36,093 nt of DNA from Chloroflexota bacterium (GTDB lineage Bacteria > Chloroflexota > Dormibacteria > CF-121): assembly GCA_005889535.1 (NCBI GenBank), contig VBHC01000127.1:1-36093 (forward strand). The letters run 5' to 3'. The stretch's first letter is position 1. Every line of letters begins with the position of its first letter. This document shows, in pieces, positions 28,120 through 36,093 of this stretch. The translations under genes and the position numbers were made by a program. A model generated the notes under the pieces. That model saw only the letters and a program-made list of their open reading frames with translations. It was not told where the DNA came from and made no database searches.

Positions 28120-28538
28120 CCGGGCTCACCTCCTTCTTAGCAAGATTCCCCCGGTCGGCCGCTTGTACGCCGCCGCCGAACGCGCGTGAGCGCCACGGGT
28201 ACCGTGGACGCGCGGGCGCCGGCGAGGCCGGGTACCGGAAGCAAAGAAGAGAGAGAGAAATGAGGGGAGCGACGACGCGTCGCGATCGACCCTCCTGTTC
28301 CGCGATACCACGCGTCGATGCGTATCGATGTCGACCGCGGAGTTCTTTGAATGTTGCCCTTCTTCAGATCCTCGCCCTGATCCGCGCGATGATCAGAGCG
28401 CGGCTGCGCGCTCATTAAGTGCGACCATAGCATGAATCGAGCCGTTTTGCACAGCCTCGACCCAAATTTTTTCTCGAGCGCCGCGCCGATGAGCCTCAGC
28501 GCGGGTCGACGGCAGAATTTTTCAGAATTTTCGCGGCG

Positions 28539-28685
28539 TCATGAGCAACGACCGCCATCGCAGCAGGTTTCGTAATAGAGACCGCATCCGCGACAACGAA
28601 ATTTGTGTCCATCCCAGTCCGTTGAGCCTCCGCATGGACATTCGGGACCTTCATGCGAGTCCGTTGGATGCCCTTGCACCCTCAT
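28539..28685 (-). CDS. 48-aa Cys-rich zinc-ribbon-like protein MRVQGHPTDSHEGPECPCGGSTDWDGHKFRCRGCGLYYETCCDGGRCS
   Basis: Complete ATG..TGA ORF immediately downstream of nrdJ; CxCGG-x-CxxCG pattern, seven cysteines. Confidence 0.45.
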   Translation of the reverse strand: MRVQGHPTDSHEGPECPCGGSTDWDGHKFRCRGCGLYYETCCDGGRCS

Positions 28686-28695
28686 GGAGACCGAA

Positions 28696-28723
28696 GAGGA
28701 AGCGACGCTCGAGTCGCTTCCTC
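28696..28723. terminator. Hairpin downstream of nrdJ
   Basis: GAGGAAGCGAC-GCTCGA-GTCGCTTCCTC inverted repeat 9 nt after the nrdJ stop. Confidence 0.55.
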
Positions 28724-28731
28724 CCTCTTGC

Positions 28732-31530
28732 TTAGGAGCAGCCGCTCGTGCTGCCGCAGTTGAGGCACTTATAGCAGGTGCCGTTGCGAATCATGATCGA
28801 GCCGCAGTCGGAGCAGGCCGGCGCATCCTCCTGGCCCTGGAAACTGATCTTGATCGGGCTAGTTTGCGCGGGCGCCGGCTTGATCGGCGCCGGCGCCGGA
28901 GCGGCGGACGCCTCAACCTCGACGATGGGTTCCCGTCGCACGATACCGATCGCTTCCTGCTGCGTCCCATCAAGGAATTTCGACGCGAGCCAGCGGAAAA
29001 TGTAGTCGGTGATCGACTTGGCGATCGGGATTTCGGGGTTCTTCGTGAAGCCGGAGGGCTCGAAACGCGTGTGGGCGAACTTCTTGACCAGCACCTCGAG
29101 CGGGACCCCATACTGCAGCGCCAGTGAGATGCTCGTGGCGAAGGCATCCATCAGGCCGGAGATCGTGCTCCCTTCCTTGGACATGACCAGGAAGATCTCG
29201 CCGGGGGTTCCATCCTCGTAAATGCCGACCGTGATATAGCCCTCGTGACCCTGGATATCGAACTTGTGCGTGATCGCCCGGCGCTCATCTGGCAGCTTGC
29301 GACGAACGGCACGGGCTGGCTCGCTCAGGGCGACCTCCCTGGTCGAGGGGGCCGGCGCGGCCGCGCTCTTCTTGCTGTCGAGCGCCGTGTTCAGCGGCTG
29401 TGACCGCTTGGAGCCGTCTCGGTAGATGGCAATCGCCTTGAGGCCCATCCGCCAGCCTTCGAGGTAGACCTCCATGATGTCCTCGGGGGTCGCCAGCTCG
29501 GGCATATTGACGGTCTTGGAGATGGCGCCGGAGATGAATGGCTGGGCCGCCGCCATCATCTTGACGTGCCCCATGTAGTGGATCGTCCGCGAGCCCTTGG
29601 CCGGCTTGAAGGCACAGTCGAATACCGCCAGGTCGTCGGCCCGCAGGTGCGGGGCGCCCTCGATAGTGTCGTTCTCGTCGATGTACTGCAGGATCTCGGA
29701 AACCTGCGTCTCGGGATAGCCGAGGCGGCGCAGGGCGATCGGCACGGTCTGGTTGACAATCTTCAACATCCCGCCGCCGACCAGCTTCTTGTACTTGACC
29801 AGGGCGATATCCGGCTCGATCCCGGTGGTGTCGCAGTCCATCATGAAGCCGATCGTGCCGGTGGGGGCGATCACGGTCGCCTGCGAGTTGCGGTAGCCAT
29901 ACAGGTCGCCGAGCTGGCAGGCCTTGTCCCAGGCGTCCCGGGCCGCGCTCAGCAACGGCAGCGGGACATGCGCCGGGTTGATGTGGTCGACGGAGCTGCG
30001 GTGCTGATCCATGACGCGCAGCATGGGCTCGCGGTTGATGGCGAAGCCGTTGAAGGAACCCTTGCGCTGGGCGATGCGGGCCGACTGCGCATAGGCCTCG
30101 CCCGTCATCACCGCGGTCAGCGCCGCCGCCACGTCGCGCCCCGCGTCGCTGTCGTAGGGCAGGCCTGACGCCATCAGCAGCGCGCCCAGGTTGGCGTAGC
30201 CGAGCCCGAGCGGTCGGAAGTCCCGGCTGTTCTGGGTGATCGCCTCGGTCGGGTAGCTGGCGTTGTCGACAAGGATCTCCTGGGCGGTGATCAAGATCCG
30301 GCAGGCCTCTCGATAGGCCTCGACGTCGAACTCGCCGCGCTCGTCCAGGAACTTCATCAGGTTGATGGACGCCAGGTTGCAGGAGGTGTTATCGAGGAAC
30401 ATGTACTCGGAGCACGGGTTCGAGGCGTTGATCCGGTCGGTGTTCGGGCAGGTGTGCCAGTGGTTGACGGTCGTGTCGTACTGCAGCCCCGGATCGCCGC
30501 AGGCCCAGGCGGCGTCGGCCATCATGCGCATCAGGTCACGCGCCCTGTAGGTATCCATGATCTGGCCGGTCGTGACGGCGAAGGTGTGCCACTCGGAATC
30601 TTCTTCGACCGCCTTCATGAAGTCGTCTTTGACCCGGACGCTGTTGTTGGAGTTCTGGAAGAAGATCGAGCTGTACGCCGGGCCGTTGAACGACGGGTCA
30701 TAGCCGCCTTCGATCAGCGTCCAGGCCTTGCGCTCCTCATCGACCTTGCAGTTGATGAACTCGACGATGTCCGGATGGTCGGCGTTGAGGATGACCATCT
30801 TGGCCGCCCGCCGCGTCTTGCCGCCCGACTTGATCACGCCGGCGAAGGCGTCGAAGCCCTTCATGAAGGAGACCGGGCCGGATGCCGTGCCGCCGCCCGC
30901 AAGCAGTTCGCGCGAGGAGCGAAGCGGCGAGAGGTTCGTGCCGGTGCCCGAACCGTACTTGAAGAGCATGCCCTCGGTCTTGGCGAGGGTGAGGATCGAC
31001 TCCATCCGGTCCTCGACCCTGTTGATAAAGCACGCCGACAATTGAGGGCGCTGCTCGATCCCGGCGTTGAACCAGACGGGACTGTTGAAGGCGGCTTTTT
31101 GATGCACCAGCAGATGCGTCAGCTCATCCCGGAAGATCTCCGACGCCTCGGGGGTTGCGAAATATCCCTGCTTGTTGGCCCACCCATGGATGGTGCGCAC
31201 GACGCGCCCGATCAGTTGCTTGACGCTGCGCTCGCGCTCCGGCGTGCCGATTACCCCGCGGAAGTACTTCGAGACCACCACGTTGGTTGCCACCTGGGAC
31301 CAGGTGGTCGGAATCTCGACTTCATGCTGTTCGAAGACGACCTCGCCCTTCTCGTTGGTGATGCTGGCCTCGCGTGTCTCCCACTGGACTTCGTCGAATG
31401 GGGCCACGCCGGGTCGGGTGAAGTAGCGCTTCCAGGGAAGGCCGTTGCGGTTGCGTTTGGGCGTCGTGCTGGGGGCCGCCGCCGTCAAGTTGGGTCGGTC
31501 AGTCGAAGTCTTCTGGGTGGATCGGGCCAT
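28732..31530 (-). CDS. nrdJ: Adenosylcobalamin-dependent (class II) ribonucleoside-diphosphate reductase
   Basis: FNSPVWFNAGI, GSGTGTNLSPLRSS, NPCSEYMFLDNTSCNLASINL, ATVIAPTGTIGFMMDCDTTGIEPD; C-terminal zinc ribbon CSDCGSIMIRNGTCYKCLNCGSTSGCS. Confidence 0.97.
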   Translation of the reverse strand: MARSTQKTSTDRPNLTAAAPSTTPKRNRNGLPWKRYFTRPGVAPFDEVQWETREASITNEKGEVVFEQHEVEIPTTWSQVATNVVVSKYFRGVIGTPERERSVKQLIGRVVRTIHGWANKQGYFATPEASEIFRDELTHLLVHQKAAFNSPVWFNAGIEQRPQLSACFINRVEDRMESILTLAKTEGMLFKYGSGTGTNLSPLRSSRELLAGGGTASGPVSFMKGFDAFAGVIKSGGKTRRAAKMVILNADHPDIVEFINCKVDEERKAWTLIEGGYDPSFNGPAYSSIFFQNSNNSVRVKDDFMKAVEEDSEWHTFAVTTGQIMDTYRARDLMRMMADAAWACGDPGLQYDTTVNHWHTCPNTDRINASNPCSEYMFLDNTSCNLASINLMKFLDERGEFDVEAYREACRILITAQEILVDNASYPTEAITQNSRDFRPLGLGYANLGALLMASGLPYDSDAGRDVAAALTAVMTGEAYAQSARIAQRKGSFNGFAINREPMLRVMDQHRSSVDHINPAHVPLPLLSAARDAWDKACQLGDLYGYRNSQATVIAPTGTIGFMMDCDTTGIEPDIALVKYKKLVGGGMLKIVNQTVPIALRRLGYPETQVSEILQYIDENDTIEGAPHLRADDLAVFDCAFKPAKGSRTIHYMGHVKMMAAAQPFISGAISKTVNMPELATPEDIMEVYLEGWRMGLKAIAIYRDGSKRSQPLNTALDSKKSAAAPAPSTREVALSEPARAVRRKLPDERRAITHKFDIQGHEGYITVGIYEDGTPGEIFLVMSKEGSTISGLMDAFATSISLALQYGVPLEVLVKKFAHTRFEPSGFTKNPEIPIAKSITDYIFRWLASKFLDGTQQEAIGIVRREPIVEVEASAAPAPAPIKPAPAQTSPIKISFQGQEDAPACSDCGSIMIRNGTCYKCLNCGSTSGCS

Positions 31531-31568
31531 CGATGAACCTCCGTAGGGTGGGGTGGAGAGCGGCCCAC

Positions 31569-31597
31569 ATCGTATGCCGTAGGATGAAGCCTGTCAA
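31569..31597 (-). promoter_or_regulatory. Near-consensus sigma70 promoter for nrdJ
   Basis: Minus strand TTGACA-17 nt-TACGAT, about 39 nt before the nrdJ start. Confidence 0.75.
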
Positions 31598-31663
31598 GCA
31601 GTTTACCACAGCCTGTAGGGTTTGCCACGGGCTTAGGCCACAACATATGCCAATACCAGCCTG

Positions 31664-31921
31664 ATGCTGATCTGGGGCCTCGGACTCAGCCTGGCCGCCA
31701 TCGTCCTGCTTCGAATCGCGCTTCGACGGGCCCGCCGGGATGCCCTGTTCTCCAGTGCCTTCTGGCAGACGTTTCCCGAGTTCGCCCGCTACCGGCTGAA
31801 GCGGCTCTGGCCGGCCCCCCTCGGCCTGGTCGGCGTCATCCTACTTATATGGGGGCTGGTTTTGCTCTTCCAATGGTTGCTCGGCTACTACGCCGCCCGG
31901 CTCGGCCATCCGGTCGGCTAA
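31664..31921 (+). CDS. Small membrane protein (85 aa)
   Basis: MLIWGLGLSLAAIVLLRIALRRARRDALF...LGLVGVILLIWGLVLLFQWLLGYYAARLGHPVG; two TM segments. Confidence 0.6.
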   Translation: MLIWGLGLSLAAIVLLRIALRRARRDALFSSAFWQTFPEFARYRLKRLWPAPLGLVGVILLIWGLVLLFQWLLGYYAARLGHPVG

Positions 31922-32310
31922 CCGGAGGGCTCGTGCGTCTCGCGTTCGATTTCCGCCTGATGGCGCGCGGCCTCAGCATCGCCGCGCTCGAGTTTGGCGT
32001 CCCGCCGATTGACGTCAGCCTCCGAGCGATCGAGTGACTCGCGGGAGTGCTCGATCCGTTGACGCGTAGAGCGGATGGCGTCTCGGGCCGATTCCTGAGA
32101 GCTCAGGGAATCCAAACCGAGGCGCGCCGCCCGTTCCCGTACTCGCCGCTCCTGTGCCTCGACCTGCCGTTCTCGGGCATCGAGGGCCGCCTCCCGATCG
32201 TCCGCGCGGCGCTCGCGCTCGTCGGCCAGCCCCTCGCGTTCGTTCGCCAGCCTTTCCCGCTCATCGCCCGCTCGATCGCGCCTGTTCGTGACGGGTCCTG
32301 CCGCGCTCAC
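31918..32310 (-). CDS. Charged coiled-coil protein with (A)DERER-type repeats
   Basis: GTG start; DERERLANEREGLADERERRADDREAALDARERQVEAQERR. Confidence 0.6.
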   Translation of the reverse strand: MSAAGPVTNRRDRAGDERERLANEREGLADERERRADDREAALDARERQVEAQERRVRERAARLGLDSLSSQESARDAIRSTRQRIEHSRESLDRSEADVNRRDAKLERGDAEAARHQAEIERETHEPSG

Positions 32311-32342
32311 AAGCCAAGCTTAGGCCTCGGCAACTCGCTGCG

Positions 32343-34196
32343 CTAGCCGGCCGCGGGCAATTCGCGCTTGCGGAGCTTGATCCGCTCGCTCGCGCTCAAG
32401 ACCCGCTTGCGCATCCTGATTCCCTTCGGCGTCACCTCCACCAGCTCGTCGTCCTCGATGAAGTCGAGGCACTCCTCGAGCGACATCTGGCGAGGCGGAA
32501 CGAGCTTCACGGTGGCGTCTTCGGTCGAGGCGCGCATGTTCGTCTTTTGCTTCTGCTTGGTGGCATTGACGTCGATATCCCCGCCTCGGCGGTTGAGCCC
32601 GATGATCATACCCTCGTAGACGTGCGTTCCCGGACCGATAAAGGGCTGCCCGCGTTCCTGGACGCCCTGCAACCCGTAGGCGACGGCCATGCCGGTCTGG
32701 CTCGCGGTGAGGACCCCATTGCGCGTTCGCGACGGCAGGGTCCGCCACCGCTCCCAGCCGACCAGCCTCGTGGACATCACCCCGGTTCCACGGGTGAGGG
32801 TCAAGATCAGGCTGCGCAATCCGATCAGCGCTCGGGTTGGCGCGAGGTAGGTGAGCCGGGCACCGCTACCGGCATCGGTCCGCATCGTCTGCAACTGCGC
32901 CCCCCGTGAGCCGAGCGCCTCGGTGATGGCGCCGACGGCCTCGAGGCTGCAGTCGATGATGCATTCCTCGACGGGTTCGTGCCGTTGCCCGCCAATGTCA
33001 CGCGTGATGACGGCCGGACGTGAGACCTCGAATTCATAGCCCTCCCGGCGCATGGTCTCGATCAGGATCGCCAGGTGCAGCTCGCCCCGACCGCTGACCT
33101 CGAAGATGTCGGCAGTCGCTCCGTCCGCGACCTTGAGCGCAATGTTGGTCTGCAACTCGCGCGCCAGCCGAGCCCGAAGCTGGCGCGACGTGCTGCTCGT
33201 GGTGGCCTCCCGTCCGGCGAAGGGTGACTGGTTCACAGAGAATTGCATCCGCAGGGTCGGCTGGCTCACCTCGAGCCGCGGCAGGGCTTCGGGATGGTCG
33301 ACGTCGGCGACGGTATCGCCCACCGCGATATCGGGAAGGCCGGCAAGATACACGATCTCCCCCGCCGCCGCGGCGTCGGCTGGACGCCGCTGCAAGGCCT
33401 CGACCGTCAGCAGCGTGGTGATGCGCTGCGGCGGGCCGATGCCGGCCTCGCTGCACCGAACCACGTCTTGCCCCTGCCGGATGGTGCCGCGCGCGATCCG
33501 GCCGATCGCCAGCCGTCCGATGTGATTGTCGTGATCCAGGTTGCTGACCAGCAGCTGCAAGGGGCCGAGCGGGTCGCCTTTTGGCGGTGGGATCTGGGCG
33601 AGCAGCGCGTCGAGGAGCGGCTCGAGGGTCGTGCCTGGGTGGCGCAGGTCGACGGTCGCCGTACCCTCACGGGCGTTGGTGTAGATCACTGGAGCATTGA
33701 GCTGATCGGGATGCTTTGCCAGTTCGAGCAGCAGGTCGTGGGTCATCTCGACGGTCTCGGCTGGCCTTGCGTTGACGCGGTCGATCTTGTTCACAACGAT
33801 GATCGGTGCCAGCCCCAGCTCGAGCGCGAGCCGAAGCACGACGCGAGTTTGCGGCATCGGTCCCTCGAGCGCGTCCACGAGAAGCAGGCAGCCGTCGGCC
33901 ATGCCCAGCACGCGCTCGACCTCGCCTCCAAAGTCGGCATGGCCCGGCGTGTCGATGATGTTGATCTTGATGCCTCGATAGCGAATGGAGGTGGTCTTTG
34001 CCAGGATGGTGATGCCCTTCTCTCGCTCCAGCACGTTGGAGTCCATGATCAGCTCGCCCACCTGCTCGTGGGCGGCGAACACATGCGACTGCTTCAGCAG
34101 GGCGTCGACGAGTGTGGTCTTGCCGTGGTCGACGTGCGCGATGATCGCCACGTTCCGGAGATCGTCGCGACGCCCCGGGTGGCCGGCGACCGTCAG
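32343..34196 (-). CDS. typA: Ribosome-associated GTPase TypA/BipA, probable CTG start
   Basis: (CTG)[39 protein letters not shown]...[17 protein letters not shown]...[16 protein letters not shown]; no ATG/GTG/TTG upstream of V16. Confidence 0.95.
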   Translation of the reverse strand: MTVAGHPGRRDDLRNVAIIAHVDHGKTTLVDALLKQSHVFAAHEQVGELIMDSNVLEREKGITILAKTTSIRYRGIKINIIDTPGHADFGGEVERVLGMADGCLLLVDALEGPMPQTRVVLRLALELGLAPIIVVNKIDRVNARPAETVEMTHDLLLELAKHPDQLNAPVIYTNAREGTATVDLRHPGTTLEPLLDALLAQIPPPKGDPLGPLQLLVSNLDHDNHIGRLAIGRIARGTIRQGQDVVRCSEAGIGPPQRITTLLTVEALQRRPADAAAAGEIVYLAGLPDIAVGDTVADVDHPEALPRLEVSQPTLRMQFSVNQSPFAGREATTSSTSRQLRARLARELQTNIALKVADGATADIFEVSGRGELHLAILIETMRREGYEFEVSRPAVITRDIGGQRHEPVEECIIDCSLEAVGAITEALGSRGAQLQTMRTDAGSGARLTYLAPTRALIGLRSLILTLTRGTGVMSTRLVGWERWRTLPSRTRNGVLTASQTGMAVAYGLQGVQERGQPFIGPGTHVYEGMIIGLNRRGGDIDVNATKQKQKTNMRASTEDATVKLVPPRQMSLEECLDFIEDDELVEVTPKGIRMRKRVLSASERIKLRKRELPAAG

Positions 34197-35104
34197 GCGA
34201 CCCCTTCGCCGCGCCGGCTCGCCGGCTCGCCGAGGAAGGCGAGGACGAGTTTGTTGAAGCGATCGGGCTCTTCCATCTGAGGCGTATGGCCGCTATTCTC
34301 GAAGATCTCCACCCGGCCATTGCGAATTTTGGCCCTGGCCGTCTCGGCGTGGCTCGCCGGAAAGATGTGGTCCTGCCGGCCCCAGATCAGCAACGTCGGC
34401 ATCCGGAGCTCGGCGAGACGATCCTCGACGGTGATGCCGTCTCGCAACTGACCCATCCTGGCGATCGATCGAAGCGCCGACAGGTAGGCCGCCCGGTACT
34501 CCGGCGTCGACAGGAGCGTGCCATGGTTGGCGATCCGCTCGTCGCTGAGAATCGTGTCCACCCGCCCGGGCCGGCGCAAGTACCAGCCCCAAAAGCGCCG
34601 AATCGTTGCCGGGTTCATCCGGCGCAGCGCGCGAGCCGTCCCGCTGAGGGTGAGCTCGCCCAGACCCCTGGTCAGCAGGATGCGATAGGCGAGTACCCGC
34701 CGCGGCGGGCCGACGCCGAGTGCATCCACCAGCACCAGTCGCTCAACGAGATCAGGCGATTCGAGCGCGAGCCCGAGTGCCACCCGCCCGCCCATCGAGA
34801 CGCCCATCACGGCGGCCCGTTCCAGCTGCTCGGACGCCATCACGTCGCGGACGGCCTTCACGAAGATCTCGATCGTGTACTCGAGTACCGGCTTGTCGGA
34901 GTGCCCGAAGCCAGGAAGGTCGATGGCGATCACTCGGTGATTCGCGGCCAGCGGCTCCAGGTTGAAGTAGAACTCGACCGCGGCCGAGCTGCCCAGGCCG
35001 TGCACCAGCACCAGCGGCGAACCGCTTCCCCCACAGACATAGTGGATGTTGACGCCATCGATCGTCACCGCGCGGCTATCGAAGGAAGGGAACGGCGCCG
35101 CCAT
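34193..35104 (-). CDS. Alpha/beta hydrolase
   Basis: NIHYVCGGSGSPLVLVHGLGSSA, AIDLPGFGHSDKP, AVMGVSMGGRVAL, SGHTPQMEEPDRFN. Confidence 0.92.
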   Translation of the reverse strand: MAAPFPSFDSRAVTIDGVNIHYVCGGSGSPLVLVHGLGSSAAVEFYFNLEPLAANHRVIAIDLPGFGHSDKPVLEYTIEIFVKAVRDVMASEQLERAAVMGVSMGGRVALGLALESPDLVERLVLVDALGVGPPRRVLAYRILLTRGLGELTLSGTARALRRMNPATIRRFWGWYLRRPGRVDTILSDERIANHGTLLSTPEYRAAYLSALRSIARMGQLRDGITVEDRLAELRMPTLLIWGRQDHIFPASHAETARAKIRNGRVEIFENSGHTPQMEEPDRFNKLVLAFLGEPASRRGEGVA

Positions 35105-35116
35105 AACGTGAGTCTA

Positions 35117-35530
35117 TTAGGCCCGGCTGCGGACCGAGACCGTTGCCGCAAACCCGAAGTAGGCGAGCACCGCACCGCTGACCAGGTGAAGCGGGATATC
35201 GAAGCCAGCCAGGGGAAGAACGCCCAACAGGTTGCCGGCGAAAACCCCCAGGATCCCCAGAATCAGCAGGATCACACCGACCACCTGGCAGAAAGAGCGC
35301 GAATTGGCGACGCTGCTCGCGGCGGCGAGCCCCGCAATCCCGACGAGCAGATGCACCAGATTGTGAAGGAGGTTGATGTCGGCGATTCCCAGCAACGTGT
35401 GCTTGTCCTGCGTAATCGTGATGAAACTGCTGGTCCCAATCAGCGGGCCGATGAAGCCGAGTACGCCAACCACGAAGTAGATGACACCGAAGACCAAGGC
35501 GACGGTTTGTACGACCGCTCGATTGCCCAT
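35117..35530 (-). CDS. DUF4383-like membrane protein
   Basis: VFGVIYFVVGVLGFIGPL...LLGIADINLLHNLVHLLVGIAGLAA; four TM segments. Confidence 0.75.
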   Translation of the reverse strand: MGNRAVVQTVALVFGVIYFVVGVLGFIGPLIGTSSFITITQDKHTLLGIADINLLHNLVHLLVGIAGLAAASSVANSRSFCQVVGVILLILGILGVFAGNLLGVLPLAGFDIPLHLVSGAVLAYFGFAATVSVRSRA

Positions 35531-35582
35531 TGCATCACCCCCGAGAAAGAATTGCTCCCATGGTACGGCCGCGATCGATGGT

Positions 35583-36093
35583 CTACGCCTTCGCCATCAG
35601 CTCGCGGTAGGCGCGCTCGATCCGTGAGGCCGGCTCTCCCCGAAGCTCAGGCAGGTTGATGGCCACGTTGGCGAGGGCACCATCGAGGCCGGTCTGCAAC
35701 AGCTTGCTGCCTACGGCCAGGTCAGAGGCGGTCATGTCCCAGGCATTCTTGCTCGCCTCCGCGGCGAGCGCGAGCCCGCGGGCGGCCGCCGACGCGGTCG
35801 CCAGTGGGACGTCGGCCGCCCGTTCGTAAGCTCGTTCGAGGGCGGTACCACCGGTGCCGGACTTGCGGGCGTCGATCACGGCTCGATAGGCATCGATGTC
35901 GTCCTGGCTGAGCTCGAGCAGGCGATCGGCAAGCCGGTCCAGCTCCGGCACGAGGTCGGTAAGGGCCGCGCGACCCTCGTCCGCCCTGGCCTTTTTCGCG
36001 CTGAGCTTCGCCACCATGCTCACCAGAGCCGCACCCATGGCTGCGGCCAGCGCGGCCGCGCTGCCGCCGCCGGGGACCGCCGACGTGGAGGCG
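35583..36093 (-). CDS. Formimidoyltransferase-cyclodeaminase C-terminal domain (FTCD_C)-like protein, start beyond window
   Basis: In-frame upstream reading ASTSAVPGGGSAAALAAAMGAALVSMVAKLS; D-AY--V pattern; open at window edge. Confidence 0.82.
   Translation of the reverse strand, partial: ASTSAVPGGGSAAALAAAMGAALVSMVAKLSAKKARADEGRAALTDLVPELDRLADRLLELSQDDIDAYRAVIDARKSGTGGTALERAYERAADVPLATASAAARGLALAAEASKNAWDMTASDLAVGSKLLQTGLDGALANVAINLPELRGEPASRIERAYRELMAKA

Noticed and set aside
28121-28140. CTCACCTCCTT resembling the 3' end of 16S rRNA
   Set aside because: No rRNA sequence upstream; it is the complement of a minus-strand Shine-Dalgarno
28137-28433. 98-aa minus-strand ORF upstream of Lys-rich peptide
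   Set aside because: Composition looks non-coding, no motif or SD; treated as intergenic/possible RNA
28541-29127. Plus-strand ORFs 28541..28735 and 28603..29127
   Set aside because: Arg-rich or antisense to nrdJ; the minus-strand Cys-rich ORF explains this region better
30454-31536. 360-aa plus-strand ORF
   Set aside because: Antisense shadow of nrdJ
31600-31660. NrdR box pair or cobalamin riboswitch upstream of nrdJ
   Set aside because: Repeated TTTACCACA/TTTGCCACG-like words do not match the NrdR consensus, and the leader is too short for a riboswitch
33243-34280. 345-aa plus-strand ORF
   Set aside because: Antisense shadow of typA
34286-35659. 457-aa plus-strand ORF
   Set aside because: Antisense to alpha/beta hydrolase and DUF4383 genes, which have clear motifs

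Overview
High-GC chromosomal window, mostly core metabolism, with most genes on the minus strand. No rRNA, tRNA, CRISPR array, transposase or phage module was recognised. Main content: 3' end of glutamyl-tRNA reductase then hemL (+); a minus-strand propionate/methylmalonyl-CoA operon (methylmalonyl-CoA epimerase, mutase large subunit, acyl-CoA carboxylase beta, sucC, sucD) running into a GH5-like glycosidase, a CHRD-domain protein and a Pro-rich membrane protein; CHAP-domain protein (+); ABC-2 exporter pair; EtfD-like Fe-S membrane oxidoreductase; coaE; TIGR03118-like protein; CaiB/BaiF CoA-transferase; polX; galU; polysaccharide deacetylase; ECF sigma factor with putative anti-sigma; kbl/tdh; Lrp-type ligand-binding domain; PPOX-type flavoprotein; B12-dependent ribonucleotide reductase nrdJ; typA; alpha/beta hydrolase; DUF4383; FTCD_C protein. 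Observations most worth following up: (1) several genes have no usable ATG/GTG/TTG start and appear to initiate at CTG, three of them in identical CTGA stop/start overlaps; (2) an attenuator-like leader (25-aa ORF starting MRRRIR plus an intrinsic terminator hairpin with a T6 tract) just upstream of the ABC exporter; (3) unannotated small ORFs: a 48-aa Cys-rich zinc-ribbon-like protein downstream of nrdJ, a 21-aa Lys-rich peptide with a perfect Shine-Dalgarno, and a 50-aa basic protein coupled to a deacetylase. All functional calls come from reading motifs by eye; no database searches were run.
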